A stretch of DNA of 24,668 bases from Deltaproteobacteria bacterium RIFOXYA12_FULL_61_11. GTDB taxonomy: Bacteria > Bdellovibrionota_F > JAHFAK01 > YA12-FULL-61-11. The translations under genes and the position numbers were made by a program. A model generated the notes under the pieces. That model made no database searches, was not told where the DNA came from, and worked only from the letters and a program-made list of their open reading frames with translations. This document shows, piece by piece, positions 1-7,330 of this stretch. Location: the NCBI GenBank assembly GCA_001799195.1, contig MGSU01000336.1, positions 1 to 24,668 on the forward strand, read 5' to 3'. Position 1 is the first letter of the stretch; every line of letters starts with the position of its first letter.

Positions 1-972
1 TTCGGCTGCTCGGTCCGAACGCCACAAGCGGAGCAGGTCGAAATCGTGCTCGGCGAGCCGGCCTACCGGACTGGCGAACCCCGTGCAGGGAAAGACGGTT
101 CCTCCCGCGTCAATGAAGCAAGACGACGTCAGGGCTCGGCAGGGCAAGGGGGTGCTGCCGGTGTGGAGATAGGGTTCGACGCCGCGCAGGTAGGAGCGTT
201 CCAAGACCTCCCCGGCGCTCCACCGGGCGGCTCGCCGCTTCAGGTGACGGTGAACCGCGGCGACGGTATCGGCGTAAGGAGGGGTGAAGGCTGTCGAACC
301 GGTATGGCGATAGAGGACCTCGGAGCGGTGGGCCAGGTTGAGATGCAGATCGTTGGGACCGAACCAGGGACACCGGGCAGCGACCGCGGCGCAGAGGTCG
401 TCGAGGTGTCGGACGTTGAACCGGGACAGGGTGGTGCCGAGCACCACCTCGACCCCGGGCAGCGCGTGGAGTCGGCGGTAGGTCTCGAGTTGGAGGCGGA
501 AGGCCCCGCGACGGCCGCGGAGCCGGTCGTTAAGGGCTTCGTCGCCGTCCAGGCTGACCGTGAGCGACAAGCGGGGAGGACCGAGGGCCAGGATACCCTG
601 GACCGCGGAAAGGATCCTCGGTGGGTCCGTGCCGTTGGTCGGGAGGTGCAGGAAGGCCAGGTCGCGGTTGGTACTGAGGATGACCCGCACGACCTCGACC
701 AGATCTTCGCGCAGGAAGGGTTCGCCACCGGTGAGGTCGATCCAGTTGAAGCGTCTCGCCCGGGTGAACAGGCGTTCGAGTTCCTCGAAGCTACACGCTC
801 TGCGCGGGGCCTGTCGCCAGATAGCACATGTGGCACAACGCATGGTGCAGTGTTCGGTGACGGCCAGGGTCAGTTTGTAGGGGTGGGGAAGCGGTCCGAG
901 GTTGGAGCGCAGCGCGTTGGCGGCGAGAGCGCCCGTGCGGCGGAACCTGTCAAGACGTAGCGGCCAGTGCAT
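1..972 (-). CDS. Radical SAM protein with SPASM-like C-terminal region, 3' end beyond the window
   Basis: An open frame of 324 codons runs off the left edge, so the C-terminus is missing. The radical SAM cluster motif CxxxCxxC is C42, C46 and C49 (HCTMRCATC), followed by a TGGEP glycine-rich SAM-binding motif about 30 residues on. Near the visible end are three further cysteines in a PLPC...SSC...GTVFPC pattern, typical of the first part of a SPASM/twitch auxiliary-cluster domain. Members of this class bind one SAM-cleaving [4Fe-4S] cluster plus auxiliary clusters and modify peptides, sugars or other small substrates; the substrate here cannot be named. The ATG at 972 is the first start after an in-frame stop upstream; its ribosome-binding site is weak. 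It lies 48 bases downstream of phaR on the same strand, so the two may be co-transcribed, but a functional link to PHA is unproven. Confidence 0.85.
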   Translation of the reverse strand, partial: MHWPLRLDRFRRTGALAANALRSNLGPLPHPYKLTLAVTEHCTMRCATCAIWRQAPRRACSFEELERLFTRARRFNWIDLTGGEPFLREDLVEVVRVILSTNRDLAFLHLPTNGTDPPRILSAVQGILALGPPRLSLTVSLDGDEALNDRLRGRRGAFRLQLETYRRLHALPGVEVVLGTTLSRFNVRHLDDLCAAVAARCPWFGPNDLHLNLAHRSEVLYRHTGSTAFTPPYADTVAAVHRHLKRRAARWSAGEVLERSYLRGVEPYLHTGSTPLPCRALTSSCFIDAGGTVFPCTGFASPVGRLAEHDFDLLRLWRSDRAAE

Positions 973-1020
973 AGGGAGCCAATCCGATGACCTCGGCCCA
1001 GTCTAATCGAGGGTTGGTGC

Positions 1021-1575
1021 TCAGCCCAGTTTTTTCTCGAGTTGCTCGGCGGCCGAGGCAAGGCGGTCCAGGCGTTCTTGGAGTCGATCCAGGCCGGGGG
1101 AACGGGAAATACGCCCCTCGACGACGCCGCCGATCTGACGTTCGAGCTCGTCGGCCGCGGCTTTCTCGCTTTGTTGGAGCTCGCGTAGGAGACTCTTCCC
1201 CTCGGTCGGGGTCAAGACGGTGCGATCGATGAGGGATTCGATATAGCGTTGGGCTTCGAGGTTGCGGTCGCCGTCCTCGCCCAAGCTGATCACGATGAAG
1301 CGCTTCATGAACTCGTACGCGGTGCTACCCTTGGCGCGGATGAGGTTGTTCAGGGTTCCGAGCGATACAATGCTCTGGTGGTTCTTCTCCTGATCGCAGA
1401 GGATCTCGGAAAGCACCGTGCCGGTGAGATCCTCCTCGCTCTGGTGGTCCAATACTTTGATATCAATACCCTGCTTGAGCAGTAGGGCAATTTCGCCCAG
1501 GGTCACGTACCTGCTGTTCGTGGTGTCGTACAGCTTCCTGTTCTTGTATTTTCGGATGATGCGGGCTTGCTGCAT
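1021..1575 (-). CDS. phaR: Polyhydroxyalkanoate synthesis repressor PhaR-type regulator
   Basis: The 184-residue product begins with the characteristic PHB/PHA accumulation regulator DNA-binding domain (about residues 5-64, with KYKNRKLYDT, RYVTL and a DLTG motif), followed by the short PHB_acc region (about 68-107) and a charged, heptad-like C-terminal helix (about 130-184) suited to oligomerisation or granule binding. PhaR proteins repress phasin and PHA genes and are titrated off DNA by binding PHA granules. An AGGAGT ribosome-binding site at 1581-1586 lies five bases before the ATG. It is about normal length for the family. It follows an uncharacterised 94-residue gene by 80 bases and precedes a radical SAM gene. 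No PHA synthase or phasin is visible in the window, so its target genes must lie elsewhere. The family call is firm; the local regulatory target is unknown. Confidence 0.93.
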   Translation of the reverse strand: MQQARIIRKYKNRKLYDTTNSRYVTLGEIALLLKQGIDIKVLDHQSEEDLTGTVLSEILCDQEKNHQSIVSLGTLNNLIRAKGSTAYEFMKRFIVISLGEDGDRNLEAQRYIESLIDRTVLTPTEGKSLLRELQQSEKAAADELERQIGGVVEGRISRSPGLDRLQERLDRLASAAEQLEKKLG

Positions 1576-1655
1576 GGGCCACTCCTGGAGCGTGGTTGCC
1601 GCTGATGTAACGGTCTACCACCCAGTCCGCGACCCTGTCAACCGAGGGCTCCCGG

Positions 1656-1940
1656 CTATGAGGACCTGGTTCGTGACCTGTTGGGGTCGAGCAGGCGCAG
1701 GGTCTCGTCCTCGAGTTCGAGCGCCGCGGCAAGAGCGGCGAGGTTGGCCTCGACTCCGACCTTGGAGATGGTCACGCGGACCGCTGCCTCGGCCAGGTCC
1801 GTTTCGCCTCCTCGAGGGACGTCCGAAGGCGTAGCACTGGAAAAACGGCCCGCGGCCCGCACGAGCGTGCCGACAGCTTCTGCAAAGAGGTCCTTCCCAT
1901 GAAGTACCCCATGGAGACTCGTCCCGATTGCATCGCTCAT
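1656..1940 (-). CDS. Small protein of unknown function upstream of phaR
   Basis: The 94-residue product has no motif I recognise. It is largely amphipathic and alanine/leucine rich, with a mid-protein segment AAVRVTISKVGVEANLAALA and an arginine-serine C-terminal tail. It has no signal peptide or membrane segment. Support for it being real comes from a strong purine-rich ribosome-binding stretch (GGAAGGGAGAGA, 1945-1956) close to the ATG, from its position as the first gene of the leftward group with phaR, and from a -10-like hexamer upstream. By position it could be a granule-associated or phasin-like helper, but nothing in the sequence shows this and I assign no function. Confidence 0.6.
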   Translation of the reverse strand: MSDAIGTSLHGVLHGKDLFAEAVGTLVRAAGRFSSATPSDVPRGGETDLAEAAVRVTISKVGVEANLAALAAALELEDETLRLLDPNRSRTRSS

Positions 1941-1944
1941 GGTG

Positions 1945-1956
1945 TCTCTCCCTTCC
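1945..1956 (-). promoter_or_regulatory. Ribosome-binding site of the 94-residue gene
   Basis: Read leftward the stretch is GGAAGGGAGAGA, ending four bases before the ATG at 1940. It is among the most purine-rich Shine-Dalgarno regions in the window and is the main evidence that the small gene is translated. Confidence 0.6.
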
Positions 1957-1978
1957 TATGCCCGAAGATCCCCACCTT

Positions 1979-1984
1979 CTTATA
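1979..1984 (-). promoter_or_regulatory. Possible -10 element in the 214-base divergent intergenic region
   Basis: On the minus strand the hexamer is TATAAG, five of six matches to TATAAT, placed so that a transcript would have a leader of about 30 bases before the ATG at 1940. No good TTGACA-like element lies 16-18 bases upstream. The rest of 1941-2154, between this gene group and the divergent HD-GYP gene, shows no other recognisable element. Confidence 0.3.
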
Positions 1985-2154
1985 TCGGCACCTCGGTGCA
2001 GCAGCTCCAGGAGTTTCTGCATCGCTGCTCGTAGGACTGCTGGCCGCTGCCGGGCCCGGCCTCGCTGCAATATTCCTGTACAACCCCCCGTCCCTGGGCT
2101 ACCCTCTCGAGGTGCGAGGAGGGCCTCCCCTGCCGACACCTGAGATGATGATCC

Positions 2155-3696
2155 ATGCAACGAGACCGCATCCTAGTCATTGACGACGAACAATCCATAC
2201 GTGACATCCTCGTCGATTTCCTCAGCCTCGAGGGCTTCGAGGTCGAAGCGGTCGGCGATGCCCCCACCGCCTTGGCCCTTCTGGCCGAACGTTCCTTCGA
2301 CCTCGTCCTGACCGACATGAAGCTGCCTCACATGGATGGTCTCGAGTTGCTCAAGCGGGTTCGCGAAGCCTATCCCGAGATGATCATGCTGCTCATGACC
2401 GGGTACGGTACCATCGAGACCGCCATCGAGGCCATGAAACGCGGGGCTTATGACTATGTCCTCAAGCCCTTCAAAGTGCCGGAGTTGGTCTTCACCATCC
2501 GCCGGGGCTTGGAACGGCAACGCCTCCAGCAACAGAACGAACAGCTCAACGAGTTGGTCGCCCTGTACCATGTCAACGAACGCATCAACACCTCGACCAG
2601 CACCGCGGCCATCTTGGACATCTTTCTCGGCTCCGCCCTCGAACACCTCCAGGCCGAACAAGCAGCCCTCTACCTGCGGGGTGTTGATGGGAGGTTCGCC
2701 TTGCAGGGGAGCCGACAGCGGGAGGAGGAGGCCCAACCTTGGCCCGAACTCTGTCTGGAGGTCCTGCTCGACGATTTCAACCATCGGCGCTGCATTCTCG
2801 TTTCGCCCCCACCGACGGAACGTCTCGACCGTTACCTCCGCGTGCCGGAGGGAGAGGGCTTGAGTTCTTTCGTAGCAGTCCCGATGCTGACCAAGAACCA
2901 GGTCGTCGGCTTTATCGCCGGGCTGAACCGCGCCGCGGAACGTCGGTTTACCGAGCGGCAGCGCAAGGCTTTGTACATCTTGGCGAGCAAGGTCGCTCAC
3001 GCCCTGGAGAACGCCAGGCTGAACGAAAACCTCGAACGCTCCTTCAACGAGACCATGCAGAGTTTTGCCGTGGCCATGGAACAGAAGGACAAATACACGC
3101 AGGGTCATTCCGAACGGGTGGCAACCTATGCGACGTTGATCTGCGGACGGCTCGGGTTGAGCGAGGAAGATACCGCTAGGATCCATCGCGCGGCGTTGCT
3201 CCATGACATCGGCAAACTCGGCATCGACACGAAGAAGATCAACAAGACAGGGAAGTTGAGCCGCGAAGAAACCGAGATGTTCAAACTCCATCCCGAGTAT
3301 GGGAGGAAAATCCTCGAACCCATCTCTTCGTTGGCCGAGCTGAGCTTGGTGATCTACTATCATCACGAGCATTTCGATGGCACGGGCTATCCGGAAGGGC
3401 TCGCCGGGGAGGCCATTCCGCTCGGCTCCCGCATCCTGGCCGTGGCCGATTCCTTCGATGCCATGACCTCGGATCGCTCCTACCGCAAGGCCCTCTCGCA
3501 CGACGATGCCGTCCTCGAGTTGAGGAAGAACCGCGGTAAACAATTCGACGCGACGATCGTCGAGGCCTTCTTCTCCCTTCTGACCGAAGTGGGGACGGAA
3601 CGATTGGTCGAGCACCTCGCCAAGCACGGGACGACCATGCCGACCTCCGAGCTCGCTCCCTGGATAGAGGGTACTCCTCCGAACCGGAGGTCCTGA
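2155..3696 (+). CDS. Response regulator with GAF and HD-GYP domains, probable c-di-GMP phosphodiesterase
   Basis: The 513-residue protein has three parts. Residues 1-120 form a receiver domain with acidic pair D10/D11, phospho-acceptor D54, T82 and K104, all expected for a phosphorylatable regulator. Residues about 135-290 look like a GAF sensory domain. Residues about 300-495 form an HD-GYP domain with H350-D351 in LLHDIGK and the signature HHEHFDGTGYP at 403-413, so the metal-binding and GYP residues are intact. HD-GYP proteins hydrolyse c-di-GMP to pGpG or GMP. Phosphorylation by a histidine kinase, plus an unknown GAF ligand, presumably controls activity; no kinase gene is present here. 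It is monocistronic as far as the window shows, divergent from the phaR group and convergent with the MBL-fold gene 11 bases away. The ATG at 2155 has only a weak ribosome-binding site. Confidence 0.93.
   Translation: MQRDRILVIDDEQSIRDILVDFLSLEGFEVEAVGDAPTALALLAERSFDLVLTDMKLPHMDGLELLKRVREAYPEMIMLLMTGYGTIETAIEAMKRGAYDYVLKPFKVPELVFTIRRGLERQRLQQQNEQLNELVALYHVNERINTSTSTAAILDIFLGSALEHLQAEQAALYLRGVDGRFALQGSRQREEEAQPWPELCLEVLLDDFNHRRCILVSPPPTERLDRYLRVPEGEGLSSFVAVPMLTKNQVVGFIAGLNRAAERRFTERQRKALYILASKVAHALENARLNENLERSFNETMQSFAVAMEQKDKYTQGHSERVATYATLICGRLGLSEEDTARIHRAALLHDIGKLGIDTKKINKTGKLSREETEMFKLHPEYGRKILEPISSLAELSLVIYYHHEHFDGTGYPEGLAGEAIPLGSRILAVADSFDAMTSDRSYRKALSHDDAVLELRKNRGKQFDATIVEAFFSLLTEVGTERLVEHLAKHGTTMPTSELAPWIEGTPPNRRS
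3676..3690. other. Small perfect hairpin at the 3' end of the HD-GYP gene
   Basis: CCTCCG (3676-3681) pairs with CGGAGG (3685-3690) across a three-base AAC loop, inside the last codons of the HD-GYP gene and just before a convergent gene end. There is no following T-run on either strand, so it is not a canonical intrinsic terminator; it may only slow polymerase or be incidental. Confidence 0.3.
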
Positions 3697-3707
3697 CCCG
3701 CCCGCGT

Positions 3708-4499
3708 TTACAGCCGCAGAACTTGACCTTCCTCGAGGAGCAGGGGTCTCGGTGGGCCCGGATCCGTGAACTGTCGCAAGAAGTCCTCGGGGAAGGTCGT
3801 GCGCTGCCGCGCCCAGCTCACGTAACCGAAAGGAGCAACCCGGGCTGGAGCGAGCCGTTTGGCAAACTTGCCTGCCTCGAAGAAGTCCATGGTGCGATGC
3901 TGCCCGGTGATGGGGACCAGGAGCAGGTCCACGTCCTGCGTCAGTTCGAGGACGAACGGGTCGAAATAGCGGGTCGGTCCGGTGTAGTACACCGCGGTCT
4001 GGCCGGCGATGAGCAGCAGACCTGCGGCTCCGACCACCAAGTTCTCGGCTTCGACCTGGGCCGGGGTGAAGCGGAGCTGTAGGCCGCCGAGCTCGAGGTT
4101 CTTACCATTCAAGGCGACCTCGGCATAGATCCGCTCTCGTTCGAGCCTGGCCTGGACCTCGGCACTGGTGACCACCCTCGAGGCGGGATTGAGCTTGCGC
4201 AAGCGCTTCAGCATCGAGGGATCGTAGTGGCCGCTCAGACTACAGGAGATGAAGATCAGGTCGACCGATGCGAGTACCTCGTCGCTGACCTTGTGCCTCT
4301 GGAGCGCCTCACTCCAGGGATCGAGGAGCAAGGAGACCTCGGCATGAGGGTCCTCGATCAGGAAGGAAGCATAGCCAAAATACGTGACTTCGAGTGCAGC
4401 CTCGGCGAAGGTGAGCCGGAGACAACCTCCTAGACCGGTGAGGACCAGGAGGAGTGGACCTACGGTGAGGAGGAGGGGACGTGGCCCAAGGGCGCCCAC
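3708..4499 (-). CDS. Probable exported metallo-beta-lactamase-fold protein with metal ligands lost
   Basis: The fold is recognisable as the UlaG-like/Lactamase_B_3 branch: EVTYFGYASFLIE at the start, a LLLDPW strand, a HYDP segment, a YYTGPT segment and a DLLLVPITG strand. The positions that normally hold metals are altered. The expected SHxHxDHYDP reads SCSLSGHYDP (85-94), the usual GDT reads GPT (174-176), and the usual PxHY near the end reads PFGY (223-226). The chosen GTG at 4499 lies one base after the pdxJ-like stop and gives 263 residues, opening with a hydrophobic stretch that ends LTGLGGC (20-26), compatible with a signal peptide or lipoprotein. An ATG further upstream would force an unlikely extension through pdxJ. 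It is the last gene of a three-gene operon. A catalytic role is doubtful; a binding or structural role is an inference. Confidence 0.75.
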   Translation of the reverse strand: MGALGPRPLLLTVGPLLLVLTGLGGCLRLTFAEAALEVTYFGYASFLIEDPHAEVSLLLDPWSEALQRHKVSDEVLASVDLIFISCSLSGHYDPSMLKRLRKLNPASRVVTSAEVQARLERERIYAEVALNGKNLELGGLQLRFTPAQVEAENLVVGAAGLLLIAGQTAVYYTGPTRYFDPFVLELTQDVDLLLVPITGQHRTMDFFEAGKFAKRLAPARVAPFGYVSWARQRTTFPEDFLRQFTDPGPPRPLLLEEGQVLRL

Positions 4500-4500
4500 G

Positions 4501-5238
4501 TCAATGAGCCCGAAGGAGGTCGACCACGTCGCGACAGGCTCGTTCCAGACCGAGGAAGAGCGCCCGGGCGACCAGGGAGTGACCAAGCCAGAACTCCCGT
4601 GCACCGATGGTCAAGAGTTCGCGGACTTCGCCGAGACCGAGGTCATGCCCTAGGGCGGCGTCCAGCTCAATCTTCTCGCACAGGCGTAGACATTCTTCTA
4701 TCTGCCGGAACTCGGCTCGCCGCTCCTCGCCATCCACTTCGAGCAGCCGTCCGGTGTGCAGTTCAACCACTTCCAACCCGAGTTTTCGCGCGGCTCGAAC
4801 CTGTTCCACCCTTGCAGGTATCAGAGCCCCGGTATGGAGTCCCGCTTCTACAGCTTTACGGCAGTATACGCCGAGCAGATCAAGATCGAGCTCTGCGGCA
4901 CGTCCCTCGAGGGCTCGTTCCCCCTCGACCTCGGGCACGAACAGGAGCAAGTCGGGTTTGATCTCCATGGCCACGGAGAGCATTTCTGCCGTAGGAGCCA
5001 CTTGCAAGATGAGGTCAACGCCGCTGACCTTGCGCAACAGCCGGACATCCCGGTCCTGGATGTGTCGCCGGTCCACCCTGAGGTGACAGACGAAGGCGTC
5101 GACCCCGGCCAACTCTGCCAGCGTCGCGGCCTGCACCGGGTCAGGCTGCGCGGTGCGTCCCTGCTCGCGAAGTTGAGCTATGGCATCGAGACGTAGTCCT
5201 AGGCGGCAGCGCTCGCGTTTGTCGGAGTACTGCCGCAT
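4501..5238 (-). CDS. pdxJ: Divergent PdxJ (pyridoxine 5'-phosphate synthase) homologue with altered active site
   Basis: The 245-residue product matches PdxJ along its whole length: PDPVQAA, CHLRVDRRHIQDRDVR, TAEML, VPE, VELHTG and WLGHSLVARAL are all in family order. PdxJ condenses 1-deoxyxylulose 5-phosphate with 3-amino-2-oxopropyl phosphate to make pyridoxine 5'-phosphate. Aligned from memory with the E. coli enzyme, H45 (here H52) and H193 (here H198) are kept, but catalytic E72 is Q79, the N-terminal NIDH motif is RLDA, and the TTEGGLDV phosphate-loop motif is largely gone. It may be a paralogue with changed chemistry or no activity. The ATG at 5238 overlaps the upstream FYDLN stop as TGATG, indicating translational coupling; a GTG one codon earlier is possible. 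Family membership is clear; retention of the canonical reaction is uncertain. Confidence 0.85.
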   Translation of the reverse strand: MRQYSDKRERCRLGLRLDAIAQLREQGRTAQPDPVQAATLAELAGVDAFVCHLRVDRRHIQDRDVRLLRKVSGVDLILQVAPTAEMLSVAMEIKPDLLLFVPEVEGERALEGRAAELDLDLLGVYCRKAVEAGLHTGALIPARVEQVRAARKLGLEVVELHTGRLLEVDGEERRAEFRQIEECLRLCEKIELDAALGHDLGLGEVRELLTIGAREFWLGHSLVARALFLGLERACRDVVDLLRAH

Positions 5239-5528
5239 CACTCTTCCTCTTCGGCCTCGAAGTCGCCATCGACCTCAGCGTCCGGAGCGTCCAGCTCGAC
5301 CTCGTCGAGGTAGTCCCCGAATTCGCCCATATGAGGCTCTTCCTCTTCCTCGATGTCTTTCCGTTTACTGCTGACCTGGGCCATGGTGGTAACGGTCTTC
5401 TTGGTATGCACCGGAGCGAGGTTCTGATCTGCTCCGCACTTCGGACACAAGGGCAAAGGTTTGCCCAAGTCGTAGAAGACACAATTGCACTGGAAGCAGA
5501 TGTATTTTTTCCCGTAGTCCTTCTTCAT
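5238..5528 (-). CDS. FYDLN-acid family zinc-ribbon protein
   Basis: The 96-residue protein starts with GKKYICFQCNCVFYDLGKP and a second CPKC, making a CxxC...CxxC zinc ribbon that contains the FYDLG variant of the family's FYDLN signature, followed by a linker and a strongly acidic tail rich in Glu and Asp. This matches the TIGR02300/PF09538 FYDLN-acid family, known mainly from Alpha- and deltaproteobacterial lineages; its function is not established. The ATG at 5528 begins MKKDYGKKY and follows a GGGAGG-containing leader. A longer upstream frame exists but is low-complexity and lies over the divergent promoter region, so I reject it. It is the first gene of the operon with pdxJ-like and the MBL-fold gene, overlapping the former. 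Confidence 0.88.
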   Translation of the reverse strand: MKKDYGKKYICFQCNCVFYDLGKPLPLCPKCGADQNLAPVHTKKTVTTMAQVSSKRKDIEEEEEPHMGEFGDYLDEVELDAPDAEVDGDFEAEEEE

Positions 5529-5725
5529 CCTCGCCCGACCTCCCTTGGCGTCACGTTCTTCCTCCCGCCCCCGATCGTCAGTGCGATCGATCGACTGGTC
5601 CGAAGCTGCACTCCAGTCCGGTACAGCAAGCCTCGGAAGAGCGGCGAGAGTGTACAGGTGCCGACTTCGCCGTGTAAACAGAAAAAACCATCCTCTTCCC
5701 ACCGAGCTTGAGGTATGAGTCCGAC
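5529..5725. promoter_or_regulatory. Divergent intergenic region between the FYDLN operon and tilS
   Basis: These 197 bases separate two operons that point away from each other, so promoters for both should lie here. I see a GATCGATCGA-type palindromic patch near 5585-5595 and an A-rich tract near 5684-5692, but no convincing -35/-10 pair and no hairpin followed by T residues. Confidence 0.35.
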
Positions 5726-7330
5726 ATGACGACTGCAGGTCCCTCCCCACGCTCGCGCACGCGGAAAGAACCCATCCTCGAACGGGTCGCCCGCTGTCTG
5801 CGTGCTCACGCCTGCACCCCCGAGCGGAGTCGACCTCTGTTGGCCCTCTCCGGGGGCAAGGATTCCACGGTCCTGGCGCACCTCCTCCACCGACTCGGCT
5901 ATCGCCACCTGGCCGTCGTCTACGTGAACCACGGGCTGCGTCCAGAGGTAGCGTCGGACGAGACCTTCGCGGCGACGCTGTGCGCTTCCTTCGGCTGGCC
6001 CCTGTATCTCGAACGCGTCGAGGTGAGGACTCTGGCAAAAACCGAGGGACTCTCCCTCGAGGAGGCCGGCCGTACGCTGCGGTACCGTTGTTTCGAACAG
6101 CTCGCCGAGCGGCACGGTCTTGCTCCGGTCCTGACCGCCCACACCTTGGATGACCAGGTCGAGACGATCCTGATGAGGTTGTGCAAGGGCAGTCTCCTCG
6201 CGGGTCTGGCCGGTATTCCCGAACATCGCGCCCCGGATCTATTGCGCCCGTTGCTCGGCACATCCTCGGCCGAGGTCCTCGCGTATGCCCGGCAACACGG
6301 GCTCGAATACCGGGAAGATCGCACCAACGCCGATCCGAGCATTCCCCGCAATGCCTTGCGACTTACGGTAATCCCTCTGCTGACCTCGATCCTCAATCCC
6401 TCTCTTGGAGCGACGCTGAGCAGGACCTCGCGCTTCTTCGCCGAGCTCGACCGGCATCTCGTCTCGGAGGCCGGCCGGCTACTCGGCCCGAGGAACACTC
6501 TGCTCCGGAGCGAGTATCTGAACCAGGATCGCGTGGGGCGGTACTATGCCCTCAAGGAGCTGCTCAACCGAACCGACCGGGGAGGGCAGCTCGGACTCAA
6601 GACCTTCGAGGAAGCGGATAGGATCCTCTCCGGGTCGTGCCCGACCTTCACCCTCGCGTTGAACAGGAAATGGTTGCTCGTACTGGAGCATCGGGAGCTG
6701 CTCCTTCGCGCAGTGGAGGCGCCGACGAGGGAACCGCCCCGGCCTGCGTGGCTCTTGCCGGGTGGAAGCCTTCGGTACGAACTGCTCGGTCTGACTCTCT
6801 CGGCCTCTGTGGAAACGGGCCCTGCCGTGCTGCCTCCGCCCTCGGATACGCTGTTGCTCGCCCTCGATCGTTGCCAAGACTCGGGGGACGAGGCCTCGGC
6901 GCCTGCCGTGCTCATCCGTCCGCCCAAACCCGGCGACCGGTTGCACCCGCTCGGTGGACCCGGCCACCGTACCATTGCGGACATCCTCTCGGAGCGGCGG
7001 GTTCCGAGAGCCCTGAGGCCATTCCAATTGGTCGTGGTGCTCGACGATCGACCGGCAGCCTTGATCGGGTACACCCTTGACGAGCGCTACCGCGTCGGAC
7101 CGAACTCCAGGATTCGCCTGAAAATCATTGCCAAGCGCGACCCTGCTGTGCTACACGGAGCACGGATTATTGCCTCTACCCGCGGAGAAGAGCGGCTTGA
7201 AACCCAGTCACAAAACCCTGGCCCTCTGGCTAATTCTCGTCCTGATGGTCCTCAGCGTCTATCGCCTGATCAATCAGCAACCCCAGACCATCAAGAAACT
7301 CACCTATACCCAGTTCCACGCCGAGACTGA
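5726..7330 (+). CDS. tilS: tRNA(Ile)-lysidine synthetase
   Basis: The PP-loop ATP-binding motif SGGKDS is at residues 42-47, followed by [11 protein letters not shown] and [11 protein letters not shown], the hallmark motifs of TilS, and a C-terminal substrate-binding region (about 400-475, ending [10 protein letters not shown]). TilS attaches lysine to C34 of the CAU anticodon of tRNA-Ile, changing it to lysidine so it reads AUA; it is essential in most bacteria and cytoplasmic. From the ATG at 5726 it has 534 residues, long for the family, because about 60 residues rich in Ser, Pro, Gln and Arg follow the conserved domain. Most of this tail is encoded in another frame of the ftsH 5' end. A TTG at 5708 is an alternative start. 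It leads the ftsH-cdaA-cdaR-glmM operon. Confidence 0.94.
   Translation: MTTAGPSPRSRTRKEPILERVARCLRAHACTPERSRPLLALSGGKDSTVLAHLLHRLGYRHLAVVYVNHGLRPEVASDETFAATLCASFGWPLYLERVEVRTLAKTEGLSLEEAGRTLRYRCFEQLAERHGLAPVLTAHTLDDQVETILMRLCKGSLLAGLAGIPEHRAPDLLRPLLGTSSAEVLAYARQHGLEYREDRTNADPSIPRNALRLTVIPLLTSILNPSLGATLSRTSRFFAELDRHLVSEAGRLLGPRNTLLRSEYLNQDRVGRYYALKELLNRTDRGGQLGLKTFEEADRILSGSCPTFTLALNRKWLLVLEHRELLLRAVEAPTREPPRPAWLLPGGSLRYELLGLTLSASVETGPAVLPPPSDTLLLALDRCQDSGDEASAPAVLIRPPKPGDRLHPLGGPGHRTIADILSERRVPRALRPFQLVVVLDDRPAALIGYTLDERYRVGPNSRIRLKIIAKRDPAVLHGARIIASTRGEERLETQSQNPGPLANSRPDGPQRLSPDQSATPDHQETHLYPVPRRD
7184..7192 (+). promoter_or_regulatory. Ribosome-binding site deciding the ftsH start
   Basis: GGAGAAGAG lies four bases before the TTG at 7197 and inside the tilS coding region. 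It supports the TTG at 7197 over the earlier in-frame TTG at 7128, which has no such site, and it gives FtsH a normal short N-terminus before the first membrane segment. Confidence 0.65.

Noticed and set aside
46-960. A long plus-strand open frame opposite the leftmost radical SAM gene
   Set aside because: Low-complexity, Gly/Glu/Val-rich translation with no motif; the opposite strand encodes a clear radical SAM protein. It is a high-GC antisense shadow.
1899-2183. A 94-codon plus-strand frame with a hydrophobic stretch, overlapping the small gene and the HD-GYP start
   Set aside because: No ribosome-binding site, overlaps two supported genes, and the hydrophobic region is explained by the noncoding divergent region.
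2173-3627. A 484-codon minus-strand open frame opposite the HD-GYP gene
   Set aside because: The plus strand carries intact receiver and HD-GYP motifs; the antisense translation has no recognisable domain.
5529-6263. N-terminal extension of the FYDLN-acid protein into the tilS region
   Set aside because: The extension is arginine/proline-rich noise antisense to tilS; the conserved family start MKKDYGKK at 5528 has its own ribosome-binding site.
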